A stretch of DNA of 64,000 nucleotides from Maribellus sediminis (GTDB taxonomy: Bacteria > Bacteroidota > Bacteroidia > Bacteroidales > Prolixibacteraceae), in assembly GCF_011799805.1 (NCBI RefSeq), contig NZ_WXUB01000002.1, forward strand, positions 248,001 to 312,000, read 5' to 3'. Below, piece by piece: positions 53,849-62,751 of this stretch. A program made the position numbers and the translations under genes. A model generated the notes under the pieces. That model did not search any database. It was not told the origin of the DNA and saw only the letters and a list, made by a program, of their open reading frames with translations. The stretch's first letter is position 1; each line of letters opens with the position of its first letter.

Positions 53849-56257
53849 ATGAAGCAATTTTACATCCTCATAATTCTCTTGCTAACCGCCACTCTCAGTT
53901 TTGGGCAAAGCAGTAACGCAACCTTAAAAGGTGTTCTGAAAGATTCAAAAGGAGTGCCAATTGACATGGTCAATGTGGTATTAAAAGAATTTCCTACCCT
54001 GGGAACTACTACCAATGCAAAAGGAGAATTTTCGCTTCGCATTCCTGCAAAAAAGCAGCTAACGGTGGTATATTCCTTATTGGGATATAAAACTTTCCAG
54101 GATTCTGTTTTTGCCAAAGCTGAAGAAACAATCATCAAAAACATTGAAATGCCGGAGCAAAATCTGGAACTGGCAGAGATTGTGGTGCGTGAACAACGGC
54201 GAAACGGAGGAAGTCTGACCAGCCTCGATCCTAAAATTGTGACGGCCATTCCAAATGCTTCAGGCGCTTTAGAAACCATGCTGAAAACATTGCCCGGTGT
54301 ATCCTCAAATAATGAACTGAGTTCGCAATACACGGTTCGGGGTGGCAATTTCGACGAAAACATGGTGTATGTGAACGATGTGGAAGTTTATCGTCCATTC
54401 CTGATTCGCTCAGGGCAACAGGAAGGATTAAGTTTTATAAACAGCGACATGGTTTCCACCATCGATTTTTCGGCCGGTGGTTTTAATGCCAAATACGGCG
54501 ATAAAATGTCATCGGTGCTCGATATTAAATACCGAAAACCCAGCGATTTCAGAGGATCGGCGACCATGAGTCTTCTGGGAGCCACTGCACATTTTGAGGA
54601 TGTTGGTTTAAAAGGAAAACTCTCTCACATTACCGGAATCCGGTATAAAACAAGTAAGTACATACTGGGAAGTTTGGATGAAACGGGCGAATACGATCCA
54701 AAATTCCTCGATATTCAGACTTATATTTCATTCCAGCTTTCCGAAAAATTTGACATTTCGTTTCTCGGGAATATTGCCCAGAACCAATACAAATTTATTC
54801 CTGAGGACCGAGTGACAAGTTTTGGCACCTGGCAAAATCCGTTGAATACAAAGATTTATTTCGAAGGACAGGAAGTGGATGATTTTAAAACCTACCTGGG
54901 AGCGTTAACGCTGAATTATCACCCGAACAGAAACCTGAACCTGAAATTTATAGGTTCGGCATATCATACCAAAGAAGAGGAAACTTACGATATTTTGGGG
55001 CAATATTATTTGAATCAGCTTGAACGAAACCTGGGTTCGGATGAATTCGGCGACAGCACCTTAAACCTTGGCGTTGGAAGTTTTCTAAATCACGCCCGTA
55101 ACTACCTAACAGCAAACGTATTCAGCTTTTACCACAAAGGAGCATACAATTCTGACAAACATTTACTCAACTGGGGAATAAAATTTCAGCATGAAGAAAT
55201 TGAAGACCAGCTGAATGAATGGATTTACCGCGATTCAGCAGGTTATTCCATTCCTTATTCTGACACTCAGGTTTTGTTGTATTACTCGATAAATACCAAA
55301 AACCGTATCAGTTCAAACCGAATTTCGGGCTACATTCAGGATACCTGGAGTTTCCCGCTTAGTTCAGGTGACCTCTACCTGAACGGAGGAATCCGCTTTA
55401 ATTACTGGGATTTTAACGACGAACTGCTGGTCAGCCCGCGGGCCACGTTAACCTATTTTCCGGAATGGGAAAAGAAAATGTCTTTTCGCTTGTCCGCCGG
55501 TATGTATCACCAGTCGCCTTTCTTCAAGGAAATTAAAAACAGCGACGGAAGCATTAATTACAATGCAAAAGCACAGCGTTCGATGCAGGTTGTTGGAGGA
55601 AGCGATCTGTTATTTCAGGCCTGGGGACGTCCGTTCCGTTTTACTTCTGAAGCCTATTACAAGCACATGAGCCGTCTGATTCCCTATCAGATCGATAATG
55701 TTCGTATCCGCTACCTGGGCGAACAGGAAGCCACCGGCTATGCAACGGGTATTGATATGAAGGTAAACGGTGAATTTGTAAGTGGATTGCAGTCGTGGGC
55801 AAGTTTATCCTTTCTTCAAACCGAAGAAAATATAAAAGGCGACGGTCATGGAAATATTCCGCGCCCAACAGACCAAACGGTTAATTTCAGCCTGTTTTTC
55901 CAGGATTATTTCCCCGGAAATCCTACATACCGCATGCAACTGTCTGCCTTTTACGGTTCACGTTTACCCACTGGACCACCAAATGGCGAACGCTACCAGG
56001 ATGTGTTCAGAATGCCGGCTTACCGCAGGATCGACCTGGGTTTTTCAAAAGTATTCATCAGCCCGGCCAACACCAGCAATGCATGGCTGTTGAAAGACTT
56101 AACCGATCTTTGGCTAAGTCTCGAAGTGTTTAACCTGCTCGACATCAACAATACCATTTCCTATTTTTGGGTATCGAGTATTTATGGCGATCAGTTTGCA
56201 GTACCTAATTACCTTACCGGAAGAAAGATAAACCTGAAACTTACGGTTAAATTCTAA
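53849..56257 (+). CDS. TonB-dependent receptor
   Basis: 802 residues. Signal peptide (QFYILIILLLTATLSFGQ), carboxypeptidase-regulatory-like domain (25-105: LKGVLKDSKGVPIDMVNVVLKEFPTLGTTTNAKGEFSLRIP), plug (110-230: ALETMLKTLPGVSSNNELSSQYTVRGGNFDENMVYVNDVEVYRPFLIRSGQQEGLSFINSDMVSTIDFSAGGFNAKYGDKMSSVLDIKYR) and a barrel ending NYLTGRKINLKLTVKF. No SusD partner is adjacent, so glycan import by the SusCD mode is unlikely; the ligand is unknown. Confidence 0.92.
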   Translation: MKQFYILIILLLTATLSFGQSSNATLKGVLKDSKGVPIDMVNVVLKEFPTLGTTTNAKGEFSLRIPAKKQLTVVYSLLGYKTFQDSVFAKAEETIIKNIEMPEQNLELAEIVVREQRRNGGSLTSLDPKIVTAIPNASGALETMLKTLPGVSSNNELSSQYTVRGGNFDENMVYVNDVEVYRPFLIRSGQQEGLSFINSDMVSTIDFSAGGFNAKYGDKMSSVLDIKYRKPSDFRGSATMSLLGATAHFEDVGLKGKLSHITGIRYKTSKYILGSLDETGEYDPKFLDIQTYISFQLSEKFDISFLGNIAQNQYKFIPEDRVTSFGTWQNPLNTKIYFEGQEVDDFKTYLGALTLNYHPNRNLNLKFIGSAYHTKEEETYDILGQYYLNQLERNLGSDEFGDSTLNLGVGSFLNHARNYLTANVFSFYHKGAYNSDKHLLNWGIKFQHEEIEDQLNEWIYRDSAGYSIPYSDTQVLLYYSINTKNRISSNRISGYIQDTWSFPLSSGDLYLNGGIRFNYWDFNDELLVSPRATLTYFPEWEKKMSFRLSAGMYHQSPFFKEIKNSDGSINYNAKAQRSMQVVGGSDLLFQAWGRPFRFTSEAYYKHMSRLIPYQIDNVRIRYLGEQEATGYATGIDMKVNGEFVSGLQSWASLSFLQTEENIKGDGHGNIPRPTDQTVNFSLFFQDYFPGNPTYRMQLSAFYGSRLPTGPPNGERYQDVFRMPAYRRIDLGFSKVFISPANTSNAWLLKDLTDLWLSLEVFNLLDINNTISYFWVSSIYGDQFAVPNYLTGRKINLKLTVKF

Positions 56258-56354
56258 ACCACCTTGCCTCTTTGTTAAACACTACAAAATGAGAAGATTA
56301 GATTAATTCTTTCTTGTAAAAACTTTTTTGCAGAACTCGGTGTTCAATATCTAC

Positions 56355-56362
56355 TAACTTTG
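56355..56362 (+). promoter_or_regulatory. -7 promoter box of the PhzF-like gene
   Basis: TAACTTTG, exact TAnnTTTG, about 40 bp before the ATG at 56403. Confidence 0.55.
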
Positions 56363-56402
56363 AGGTACTGAAATTTTAACTCACACCATACAATATTTAA
56401 AG

Positions 56403-57185
56403 ATGAAACTTACCATCTACCAGGTTGATGCATTTGCAGAGAACGTATTCGAAGGGAATCCGGCTGCCGTAATTCCACTCGAGAACTGGTTGCCGGACGA
56501 AACGATGCAAAATATTGCGCTTGAAAACAATCTTTCGGAAACGGCTTTTTTCTGCCCCACCGAAAATGGCTTTCAAATAAGATGGTTTACGCCACTGGCC
56601 GAAGTGGATCTTTGCGGACACGCAACACTGGCCTCTTCGCACGTATTGTTTCAGCATTTGAAATACGACAAGGATGAGATACTGTTTGAATCGCGTAGCG
56701 GCATTCTAAAAGTTACCAAGGAAGAAGATCAAATGGTGATGAATTTTCCATCGGCGAAGATTGAGGCCAAATACATTCCAACACGGCTAAAAACGGCCTT
56801 TAACGTGCATCCTGTGAAATGTTATATCGGACGTGATGATCTGATGCTGGTGTTTAACCGCGAATCCGATATTCAGAAATTACAACCCGATTTTACCAGT
56901 GTTGCTGAATCAACTAAACGCGGTTTGATCTGCACGGCAAAATCGGAGAAATACGACTTTGTCTCGCGTTTTTTTGCACCGGCTGTCGGAATTAACGAAG
57001 ATCCGGTAACGGGCTCGGCACATACCATGCTTATTCCATACTGGGCCAAACAGCTGAATAAAACTAAAATGGTTGCCCGGCAAGTTTCGAAACGAGGCGG
57101 CACTTTATATTGCAAATACCTCGACGACCGGGTTGAAATAGGCGGTAAAGCCGTGACTTACATGCAAGGTGAGATCACGATTTAG
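56403..57185 (+). CDS. PhzF-family isomerase/epimerase
   Basis: 260 residues in two similar halves of the diaminopimelate-epimerase fold: IYQVDAFAENVFEGNPAAVIPLENWLPDETMQNIALENNLSETAFF with the catalytic Glu in NNLSETAF, then VDLCGHATLASSHVLF, and in the second half FFAPAVGINEDPVTGSAHTMLIPYWA. The family isomerises small metabolites; only a few members act in phenazine synthesis and no phz genes are near. The 3' end overlaps the convergent gene by 11 bp. Confidence 0.92.
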   Translation: MKLTIYQVDAFAENVFEGNPAAVIPLENWLPDETMQNIALENNLSETAFFCPTENGFQIRWFTPLAEVDLCGHATLASSHVLFQHLKYDKDEILFESRSGILKVTKEEDQMVMNFPSAKIEAKYIPTRLKTAFNVHPVKCYIGRDDLMLVFNRESDIQKLQPDFTSVAESTKRGLICTAKSEKYDFVSRFFAPAVGINEDPVTGSAHTMLIPYWAKQLNKTKMVARQVSKRGGTLYCKYLDDRVEIGGKAVTYMQGEITI

Positions 57186-58422
57186 CACTGATATCGTAAG
57201 CCATCAGCGCATCGCCATGACGAACATATAAAACGCCGTTTTTTATCACCGGATGAGCCCAGTGTTCTTTGGTTCCAAGTGGCACCTCGAATTTACTGAC
57301 AATTTCAAAACTTTCAGGAGTTGCTTTAGCCAGTGCTATTTCGCCTTCGCGTTCGGCATAACAATAAAATCTGTCGTCGGCATAAATAACTGCGCCGCCG
57401 CCAAAATCTTTATTTTCAGCCAGTGTTTCCCCGTTTTTCCAGTTCATCACCCGCCAATCGGCCTTCATGTACGAAGAACCATAAAAACAACTATCAAGCT
57501 TAATTACTCCGCCCATCAGGTTTGTGTATCGGTTATTGCGCCATACTTCTTCCACACTTTTCCCGTCTTCGGATAATTGCAACTGAACCATTCCCGAAGT
57601 TTTTTCGCGCCCAGCACTAACCACCAGGATTTTCCCATCGGCATAAATTGGTGTATTGGCGTGAATTTTATTGCCTTGAGTTTGCTCCACACGCCAGTAT
57701 TTTTCGCCTGTTTCGGCATCTATTCCCATAACCGAAGCCGAAGTCATCGCAATAACGAGCTTTTTACCGTTGTGCTCAATCAATATCGGGGAATTGTAAG
57801 TCGCTATCTCCCCTTCTCCTTTGCAGCTCCAAACCGGTTCGCCTGTAAAACGATTTAATGCAACTACATTCTTTTCGTTTCCGCCTGCAACACAAATCAG
57901 GTGATCGCCATCAATCAGTACCGATTCGGCATTCCCGAACTGGATTACTGAATCCACTCCAAAATCAGTTTGAAAGTCTTTCGACCATATTTCGTTACCG
58001 GAATTGGCATCAAGGGCATAAATTGCTCCCATTCCACTTTCGATATAAATAATATCACCCACAACAACCGGAGTTGAACGTGTACCATGAAAATTCAGGC
58101 TAAAATCTTTTCCGTATTCTTTTTCATAGAGCAGCTGGCCTTTATCGTTGAAAGCAAACAGTTTGCCCATCGATTCGATTGTATCGTTTACTCCAGTGAC
58201 AAATACTTTGTTATTAGCAGCTGCAACCGAGCTGTGTCCGTATCCCAGTCCTTCAAACGACCACAACATTTCAGGACCGTTTTCGGGCCATTCTTTTAAC
58301 AATCCGGTTTCGTTATAGATTCCGTCGCGATTGGGGCCGCGCCAGTCCGAAATTTCCTGCTTCTGCAAACAGCTGAAAGTGAATACGATTAATATGAAGG
58401 CGAGAAAAGAATACGTTTTCAT
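57175..58422 (-). CDS. PQQ-like beta-propeller lipoprotein
   Basis: 415 residues from the ATG at 58422 (MKTYSFLAFILIVFTFSCLQKQE, lipobox Cys). Upstream in-frame sequence to 58515 is probably untranslated. WD-like PQQ blades recur: ISDWRGPNRDGIYNETGLLKEWPENGPEMLWSFEGLGYGHSSVAAANNKVFVTGV, ALDANSGNEIWSKDF, ALNRFTGEPVWSCKG, GIDAETGEKYWRVEQTQG. The opening WRGPNRDG is shared with outer-membrane or periplasmic PQQ-like proteins. No PQQ-dependent dehydrogenase residues are evident; likely structural or sugar-related, function unknown. Confidence 0.87.
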   Translation of the reverse strand: MKTYSFLAFILIVFTFSCLQKQEISDWRGPNRDGIYNETGLLKEWPENGPEMLWSFEGLGYGHSSVAAANNKVFVTGVNDTIESMGKLFAFNDKGQLLYEKEYGKDFSLNFHGTRSTPVVVGDIIYIESGMGAIYALDANSGNEIWSKDFQTDFGVDSVIQFGNAESVLIDGDHLICVAGGNEKNVVALNRFTGEPVWSCKGEGEIATYNSPILIEHNGKKLVIAMTSASVMGIDAETGEKYWRVEQTQGNKIHANTPIYADGKILVVSAGREKTSGMVQLQLSEDGKSVEEVWRNNRYTNLMGGVIKLDSCFYGSSYMKADWRVMNWKNGETLAENKDFGGGAVIYADDRFYCYAEREGEIALAKATPESFEIVSKFEVPLGTKEHWAHPVIKNGVLYVRHGDALMAYDISAKS

Positions 58423-58475
58423 ACGTTTTGGTTTAAAGTAGTTGCGACTAAAATAGAAATAAATTACACGATTAG

Positions 58476-58483
58476 TATCTTTG
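58476..58483 (+). promoter_or_regulatory. -7 promoter box of the methyltransferase gene
   Basis: TATCTTTG, exact TAnnTTTG, about 39 bp before the ATG at 58522. Confidence 0.55.
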
Positions 58484-58521
58484 CGCTGCAATTGATTACA
58501 GCAATTTAACAGCATTTATAT

Positions 58522-59247
58522 ATGAACTCAACAGCCGTGAGCAACAACGATCCGTTTGGAGCTGCCATTCATGATTTTTTTGAACAGGGTAAGGCGCCCG
58601 ACATTGCCGTGAATACAAATTATACCGAAGATGAAATAATTCCTGTTTCCTATTTGTTTCGAAAGGAAAATGAAATGCCCGGACTCGAGAAAATGGCGTT
58701 GAAACTGTGTAAAGGAACGGTTCTGGATATTGGCGCAGCTGCCGGTTGTCATGCACTTGTTTTGCAGGAAAAAGGTCTGGATGTTACAGCGCTCGATAAT
58801 TCGGCTCTTGCTGTTGAGGTGATGAAAAAACGAGGAGTTAAACAGGTATTGAATGCCGACATTTATGAGTTTTCTGAAAGGAAATTTGATACCCTCCTGT
58901 TATTAATGAACGGCACCGGAATTGGTGGTACGATTTCGGGATTAAAAAAACTCCTTGTACACCTTAAAAGTCTGCTAAATCCAAATGGTCAGGTTTTAAT
59001 CGATTCTTCCGACATTAAATATTTATTTGAAGAGGAAGACGGATCAATGTGGATTGACCTGAACAACAGCAACTATTATGGCGAAATGCAATACGAGCTG
59101 AGTTATAAAAATCATAAAACAACGTTCGACTGGCTTTTCATTGATTCTAAAAAACTTCAAAAGCTTGCCACTGAGGCCGGTTTTCGATTCGAACTGGTGA
59201 AAAAAGGCGAACACTTCGATTACCTGGCGCAACTAACTATAATTTAG
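58522..59247 (+). CDS. Class I SAM-dependent methyltransferase
   Basis: 241 residues. Motif I VLDIGAAAGCHALVLQEKG with motif II VTALDNSALAVEVMKKRG (acidic residue for the ribose), then TLLLLMNGTGIGGTISGLKKLLVHLKSLLNPNGQVLIDSSD. The NGTGIG loop replaces the usual acidic post-strand-4 motif. Substrate not recognisable. Soluble, single gene. Confidence 0.85.
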   Translation: MNSTAVSNNDPFGAAIHDFFEQGKAPDIAVNTNYTEDEIIPVSYLFRKENEMPGLEKMALKLCKGTVLDIGAAAGCHALVLQEKGLDVTALDNSALAVEVMKKRGVKQVLNADIYEFSERKFDTLLLLMNGTGIGGTISGLKKLLVHLKSLLNPNGQVLIDSSDIKYLFEEEDGSMWIDLNNSNYYGEMQYELSYKNHKTTFDWLFIDSKKLQKLATEAGFRFELVKKGEHFDYLAQLTII

Positions 59248-59358
59248 GCTTTAAAGTAATAAGTAGATGAAACATTGGTTTTCATCTTCGAGTGTTTTTG
59301 CAGACTGTAATCAGTCGTTTGCAGAATAGTTGGCGTTGTTCACCGATATTATTTTACA

Positions 59359-59404
59359 CTTTGTTGTGATTTACATAATTTGGAATCGAATTTTTACAAC
59401 AAAG
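59359..59404 (+). promoter_or_regulatory. Leader inverted repeat before the small protein gene
   Basis: Perfect 9-bp arms CTTTGTTGT (59359-59367) and ACAACAAAG (59396-59404) around a 28-nt AT-rich loop. The 3' arm ends 10 nt before the ATG at 59415 and would cover the ribosome-binding region when folded. Confidence 0.5.
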
Positions 59405-59414
59405 CAAAAAAACC

Positions 59415-59648
59415 ATGAAAGTAATTATTCTACTATCCTCCATTTTCTACATTTTAGGACTAAAACTGAGTAATAAAATCGACTTGATTAAATCAACTCC
59501 GAGAATAGAAAAAATCAGTATTCAAAAAGCAACTCCCTCCAAATCTGAGAAAACAATCGAATATAGTGAAGCGGAGTCGCTAAAAGCAAAAACCGACACG
59601 ATTAAATGTGGCGGCAGCTGCACCAGTGAGGTGCTGGAATACAAATGA
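59415..59648 (+). CDS. Small protein with N-terminal hydrophobic segment and CGGSC motif
   Basis: 77 residues. A short hydrophobic start (VIILLSSIFYILGLKL) suggests export or anchoring. A Lys/Ser/Glu-rich polar stretch follows and the end is DTIKCGGSCTSEVLEYK, with two Cys three residues apart. No family recognised. Support for it being real: a tidy leader hairpin, an ATG with an A-rich upstream context and a strong terminator 35 bp after the stop. The Cys pair could bind metal or form a disulfide. Confidence 0.6.
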   Translation: MKVIILLSSIFYILGLKLSNKIDLIKSTPRIEKISIQKATPSKSEKTIEYSEAESLKAKTDTIKCGGSCTSEVLEYK

Positions 59649-59683
59649 TCTTACATTTAAGATAGATAAAAATTATATTGTTT

Positions 59684-59719
59684 AAGGGAAATCTTGCTGC
59701 AGGATTTCCCTTTTTCTTT
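59684..59719 (+). terminator. Intrinsic terminator of the small protein gene
   Basis: Ten-bp arms AAGGGAAATC (59684-59693) and GATTTCCCTT (59703-59712) followed by TTTCTTTT. Confidence 0.9.
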
Positions 59720-59755
59720 TAACTTACAGGACCTAAAAACCAAAGATCGGCGAGT

Positions 59756-60565
59756 ATGAATTGCAGAATAACTTCAAACGACATTCGGATTGAAAGCTGG
59801 AACCAACTGGTGGATGAAGTGTATTTTGATTCGTGGAAATCCTCGCTGGGAAGATTCCGCAGCGATTTTGCTTTTCGTGGTTTATCCGATTGCCGCTACC
59901 AACTCGCAAACAGTTTTCTGCGCAATTGCGGCAACCGGCCTGAATTGGAATATCATCTGCTTCGTAACTTCAGAAAATACGCACGAACAACAGAATCGGG
60001 ACAGACTGAAACACAGCTTCGCTCGCTGGTACTGGCTCAACATCATGGTTTATCAACCCGCCTGCTCGATTGGACCTATTCACCATTTGTGGCCATGCAT
60101 TTTGCCACTGCCAATACCGAAAAATACGATATCGACGGGGTGATCTGGCAGGTTGATTTTGTAAAAGTAAATGCGCAGATTCCTGAACCTTTAAAGGTGC
60201 TACTTGATGAAGAAAAGTGTAATGCCTTTACGGTTGAAATTCTCGAATCGAAATTTTCAACCATTCATCAACTGGATAAAACCATCGGAGCCGGACAGGT
60301 CTTATTTTTTGAGCCACCTTCGCTTGACGACCGGATTGTGAACCAGTTTGCTTTGTTCTCGGTTATGACCACTCCAACATCTATTCTGGATGAATGGCTG
60401 ATCAGACATCCCGATTTTTACCGGAGAATAATTATACCCGCTAAATTAAAATGGGAGATCAGGGACAAACTCGATCAGGCCAACATTACTGAACGTGTGC
60501 TTTTCCCCGGGCTGGATGGTCTGGCCGCCTGGTTAAAGCGGCATTATCAACCAAAAGGCGGCTAA
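59756..60565 (+). CDS. FRG domain-containing protein
   Basis: 269 residues, soluble. The FRG domain is plain: SDFAFRGLSDCRYQLANSF (the Phe-Arg-Gly signature) and LRSLVLAQHHGLSTRLLDWTYSPFVAMHFATA. FRG domains occur in phage-related and defence contexts and in stand-alone proteins; their biochemistry is not settled. Here there is no partner toxin, helicase or nuclease next door, so a defence role cannot be claimed. Confidence 0.9.
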   Translation: MNCRITSNDIRIESWNQLVDEVYFDSWKSSLGRFRSDFAFRGLSDCRYQLANSFLRNCGNRPELEYHLLRNFRKYARTTESGQTETQLRSLVLAQHHGLSTRLLDWTYSPFVAMHFATANTEKYDIDGVIWQVDFVKVNAQIPEPLKVLLDEEKCNAFTVEILESKFSTIHQLDKTIGAGQVLFFEPPSLDDRIVNQFALFSVMTTPTSILDEWLIRHPDFYRRIIIPAKLKWEIRDKLDQANITERVLFPGLDGLAAWLKRHYQPKGG

Positions 60566-60598
60566 AACGTTATTGTTTATAGAATTAATATCTAAGCT

Positions 60599-61522
60599 AT
60601 GTCTATATCAAACATGAATCGTCGGAAATTTATCGGAGCCCTGGGATTGGGAACCGCCCATTTAATGTTTTCAAATCCATTGTATGCCGGTAATTCACAT
60701 GCACTGGGAACCAGTCCTGTACAACGTATTAAACTCGGAAATTCAGGCATTGAAACCACATTGATCGGGATGGGAACCGGCGTTCATGCCACCAACCGCA
60801 CCAGCTATCTTACACGGCAAGATAAAGCTAAAAGTCTGGAAGCACTTGAATTTGCATACGATAAAGGCATCCGGAATTTCGATTTAGCCGATACCTACGG
60901 CACGCATCCATTAATGGCCGAAGCTTTGAAAAAAATGGACCGCGATGATTTGACATTAACCTCAAAAATATGGTTTCGTGGCGGCGGAATTCCCGAAAAA
61001 GAACGTCCGGATGCAGATGTTGTGATCGACAGGTTTAGACAAGAATTACAAACCGATCAAATTGATTTGGTTCAGATACATTGCATGGTTGAGGAAAACT
61101 GGACGGAAACCATGAAGCCGCAAATGGAGATCATGGAAACGCTAAAAGCCAGAGGCATAATTCGTGCCCACGGTGTTTCTGTGCATTCGCTCGATGCGAT
61201 GAAAGATGCATTGAAGAGTCCATGGGTTGACGTGATCCACGTTAGGATCAATCCGTATGGAATTGCAATGGATAAACCTGACCCAAAGGAAGTGGTGGAT
61301 GTGATTCATCAATTACACAACTCGGGTAAAGGTGTGATCGGTATGAAACTCGTTGGTGACGGCCAGTTACGCGATGACAGTCAGAAAATTGACAATTCGC
61401 TGCGTTTCGTTCTTGGTCTGGGAAGTATAAATATGATGATCGTAGGCTTTGAAACACCGGAGCAAATCCAAAACTATCTGGCTCGAATGGAAAGAGCTTT
61501 ATCAGAGATGAATAAAGGATAA
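60599..61522 (+). CDS. Aldo/keto reductase with Tat-type signal
   Basis: 307 residues. The N-terminus MNRRKFIGALGLGTAHLMF (ATG at 60599, or at 60614 which begins exactly MNRRKF) carries twin arginines and a hydrophobic stretch typical of Tat export. The AKR barrel follows: IKLGNSGIETTLIGMGTG, NFDLADTYGTHPLMAEAL (catalytic Asp and Tyr), LTSKIWFRG (Lys), VQIHCMVE (His). Reduces or oxidises a carbonyl compound, probably in the periplasm, with an NADP-type cofactor loaded before export. Confidence 0.88.
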   Translation: MSISNMNRRKFIGALGLGTAHLMFSNPLYAGNSHALGTSPVQRIKLGNSGIETTLIGMGTGVHATNRTSYLTRQDKAKSLEALEFAYDKGIRNFDLADTYGTHPLMAEALKKMDRDDLTLTSKIWFRGGGIPEKERPDADVVIDRFRQELQTDQIDLVQIHCMVEENWTETMKPQMEIMETLKARGIIRAHGVSVHSLDAMKDALKSPWVDVIHVRINPYGIAMDKPDPKEVVDVIHQLHNSGKGVIGMKLVGDGQLRDDSQKIDNSLRFVLGLGSINMMIVGFETPEQIQNYLARMERALSEMNKG

Positions 61523-61539
61523 TTTGTCTTACAGGCTCA

Positions 61540-62586
61540 TCAAAGAATTATCGTTCGCTTTTCGCGGTTACTAAGCAGGCAAGCCTCCAGAATTTTTAGC
61601 ACTTTCGCTGCTTCTTTCGGTTTTACCAGTAATTCAGCCTTATTTCTGATTGCCTCAAAAATATTATCGTAAAACATATTGTAGTTGCCAGGAATGGTTT
61701 CAATCAGTTCTTCCACATCCTCACCGTCTTCTTCGTAAACCAACGTACCCCATAACTCCGGCTCTTCCCTGCCCCAGTCTTCACCTTCGGGTAAATTCCC
61801 GGCTTTCAAGGTCTCTTCCTGCGGATCGATGCCATATTTATAAAAGGTACCGTATTCACCATGAATGGTATAGCGTGGACCAGGATCTTTTACCAGGTAG
61901 GAACACTTTAGCAAGGCCGCAAATTCATCGTACTCCAGGCGAATATCGTAGTAATCGGTAACGACCCCGTTTTTCCGAACAATTTTTAAATGCGCAGTAA
62001 CTGCTTTTGGCCAGCCGAATAAAACAAATGCCTGGTCAACCATATGCGATCCCAGGTTATAGAGCACGCCACTGTATTCGTCTCCTTCTTCTTTCCATGT
62101 ATCAGGAGTGATAGTAGTTCGGTACCTGTCGAAATGCGATTCAAACTCCACCAACCGACCGAATTTAGCTTCTTTAATCACTTGCTCAACCGTTCTGAAA
62201 TCGGCATCCCACCTGCGGTTTTGAAAAACTGAGAAAACCACTCCTTTTTCTTTGGCAAGTTCTGCTAATTCTTTTGCTTCACTACTTTTTAAAGTGACAG
62301 GCTTTTCTACAACTATATGTTTTCCTGCAATGATGGCTGCTTTTGCCATCTCGTAATGTAATTTGTCGGGGGTATTCACAATTACCAGTTCAATATCCGA
62401 ATCGTTCAGTATAGCATCGTAATTGCGTACAATTTTTGCATCCGGAAAAAGTTCTTTCGACAGTTCTTTTGATCGCTCAAGAACAGCAAGCACTTCGAAG
62501 GAAGGATTCACTTTTAATAAGGGGCCGTGAAATACTTTACCCGACATCCCGTACGAGGCAATTGCGGTTTTTATAGCAGTACTCAT
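61540..62586 (-). CDS. Gfo/Idh/MocA-family oxidoreductase
   Basis: 348 residues. Rossmann NAD-binding domain (AIASYGMSGKVFHGPLL, VIVNTPDKLHYEMAKAAIIAGKHIVVEKPVTL, with the conserved EKP) and the GFO_IDH_MocA C-terminal domain (YSGVLYNLGSHMVDQAFVLFGWPKAV; the GSHMVDQ motif holds the catalytic His and Asp). Soluble. Acts on sugars, inositols or related polyols; substrate unknown. Single gene, convergent with the aldo/keto reductase. Confidence 0.92.
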   Translation of the reverse strand: MSTAIKTAIASYGMSGKVFHGPLLKVNPSFEVLAVLERSKELSKELFPDAKIVRNYDAILNDSDIELVIVNTPDKLHYEMAKAAIIAGKHIVVEKPVTLKSSEAKELAELAKEKGVVFSVFQNRRWDADFRTVEQVIKEAKFGRLVEFESHFDRYRTTITPDTWKEEGDEYSGVLYNLGSHMVDQAFVLFGWPKAVTAHLKIVRKNGVVTDYYDIRLEYDEFAALLKCSYLVKDPGPRYTIHGEYGTFYKYGIDPQEETLKAGNLPEGEDWGREEPELWGTLVYEEDGEDVEELIETIPGNYNMFYDNIFEAIRNKAELLVKPKEAAKVLKILEACLLSNREKRTIIL

Positions 62587-62751
62587 TTCATTCTATTTTT
62601 TGATTTTTAAATGTAATGAAATAAGCTGAGCCGGCTAAAACTTGTTGAAAAACATCTGCCGTTTTCCCTATTGTATAACACATTCATCGCTAAAAGAAAA
62701 GAAATGATCGTAACTTAGAGATACAATAAACCAGATTGGCTAAGCTAAATT

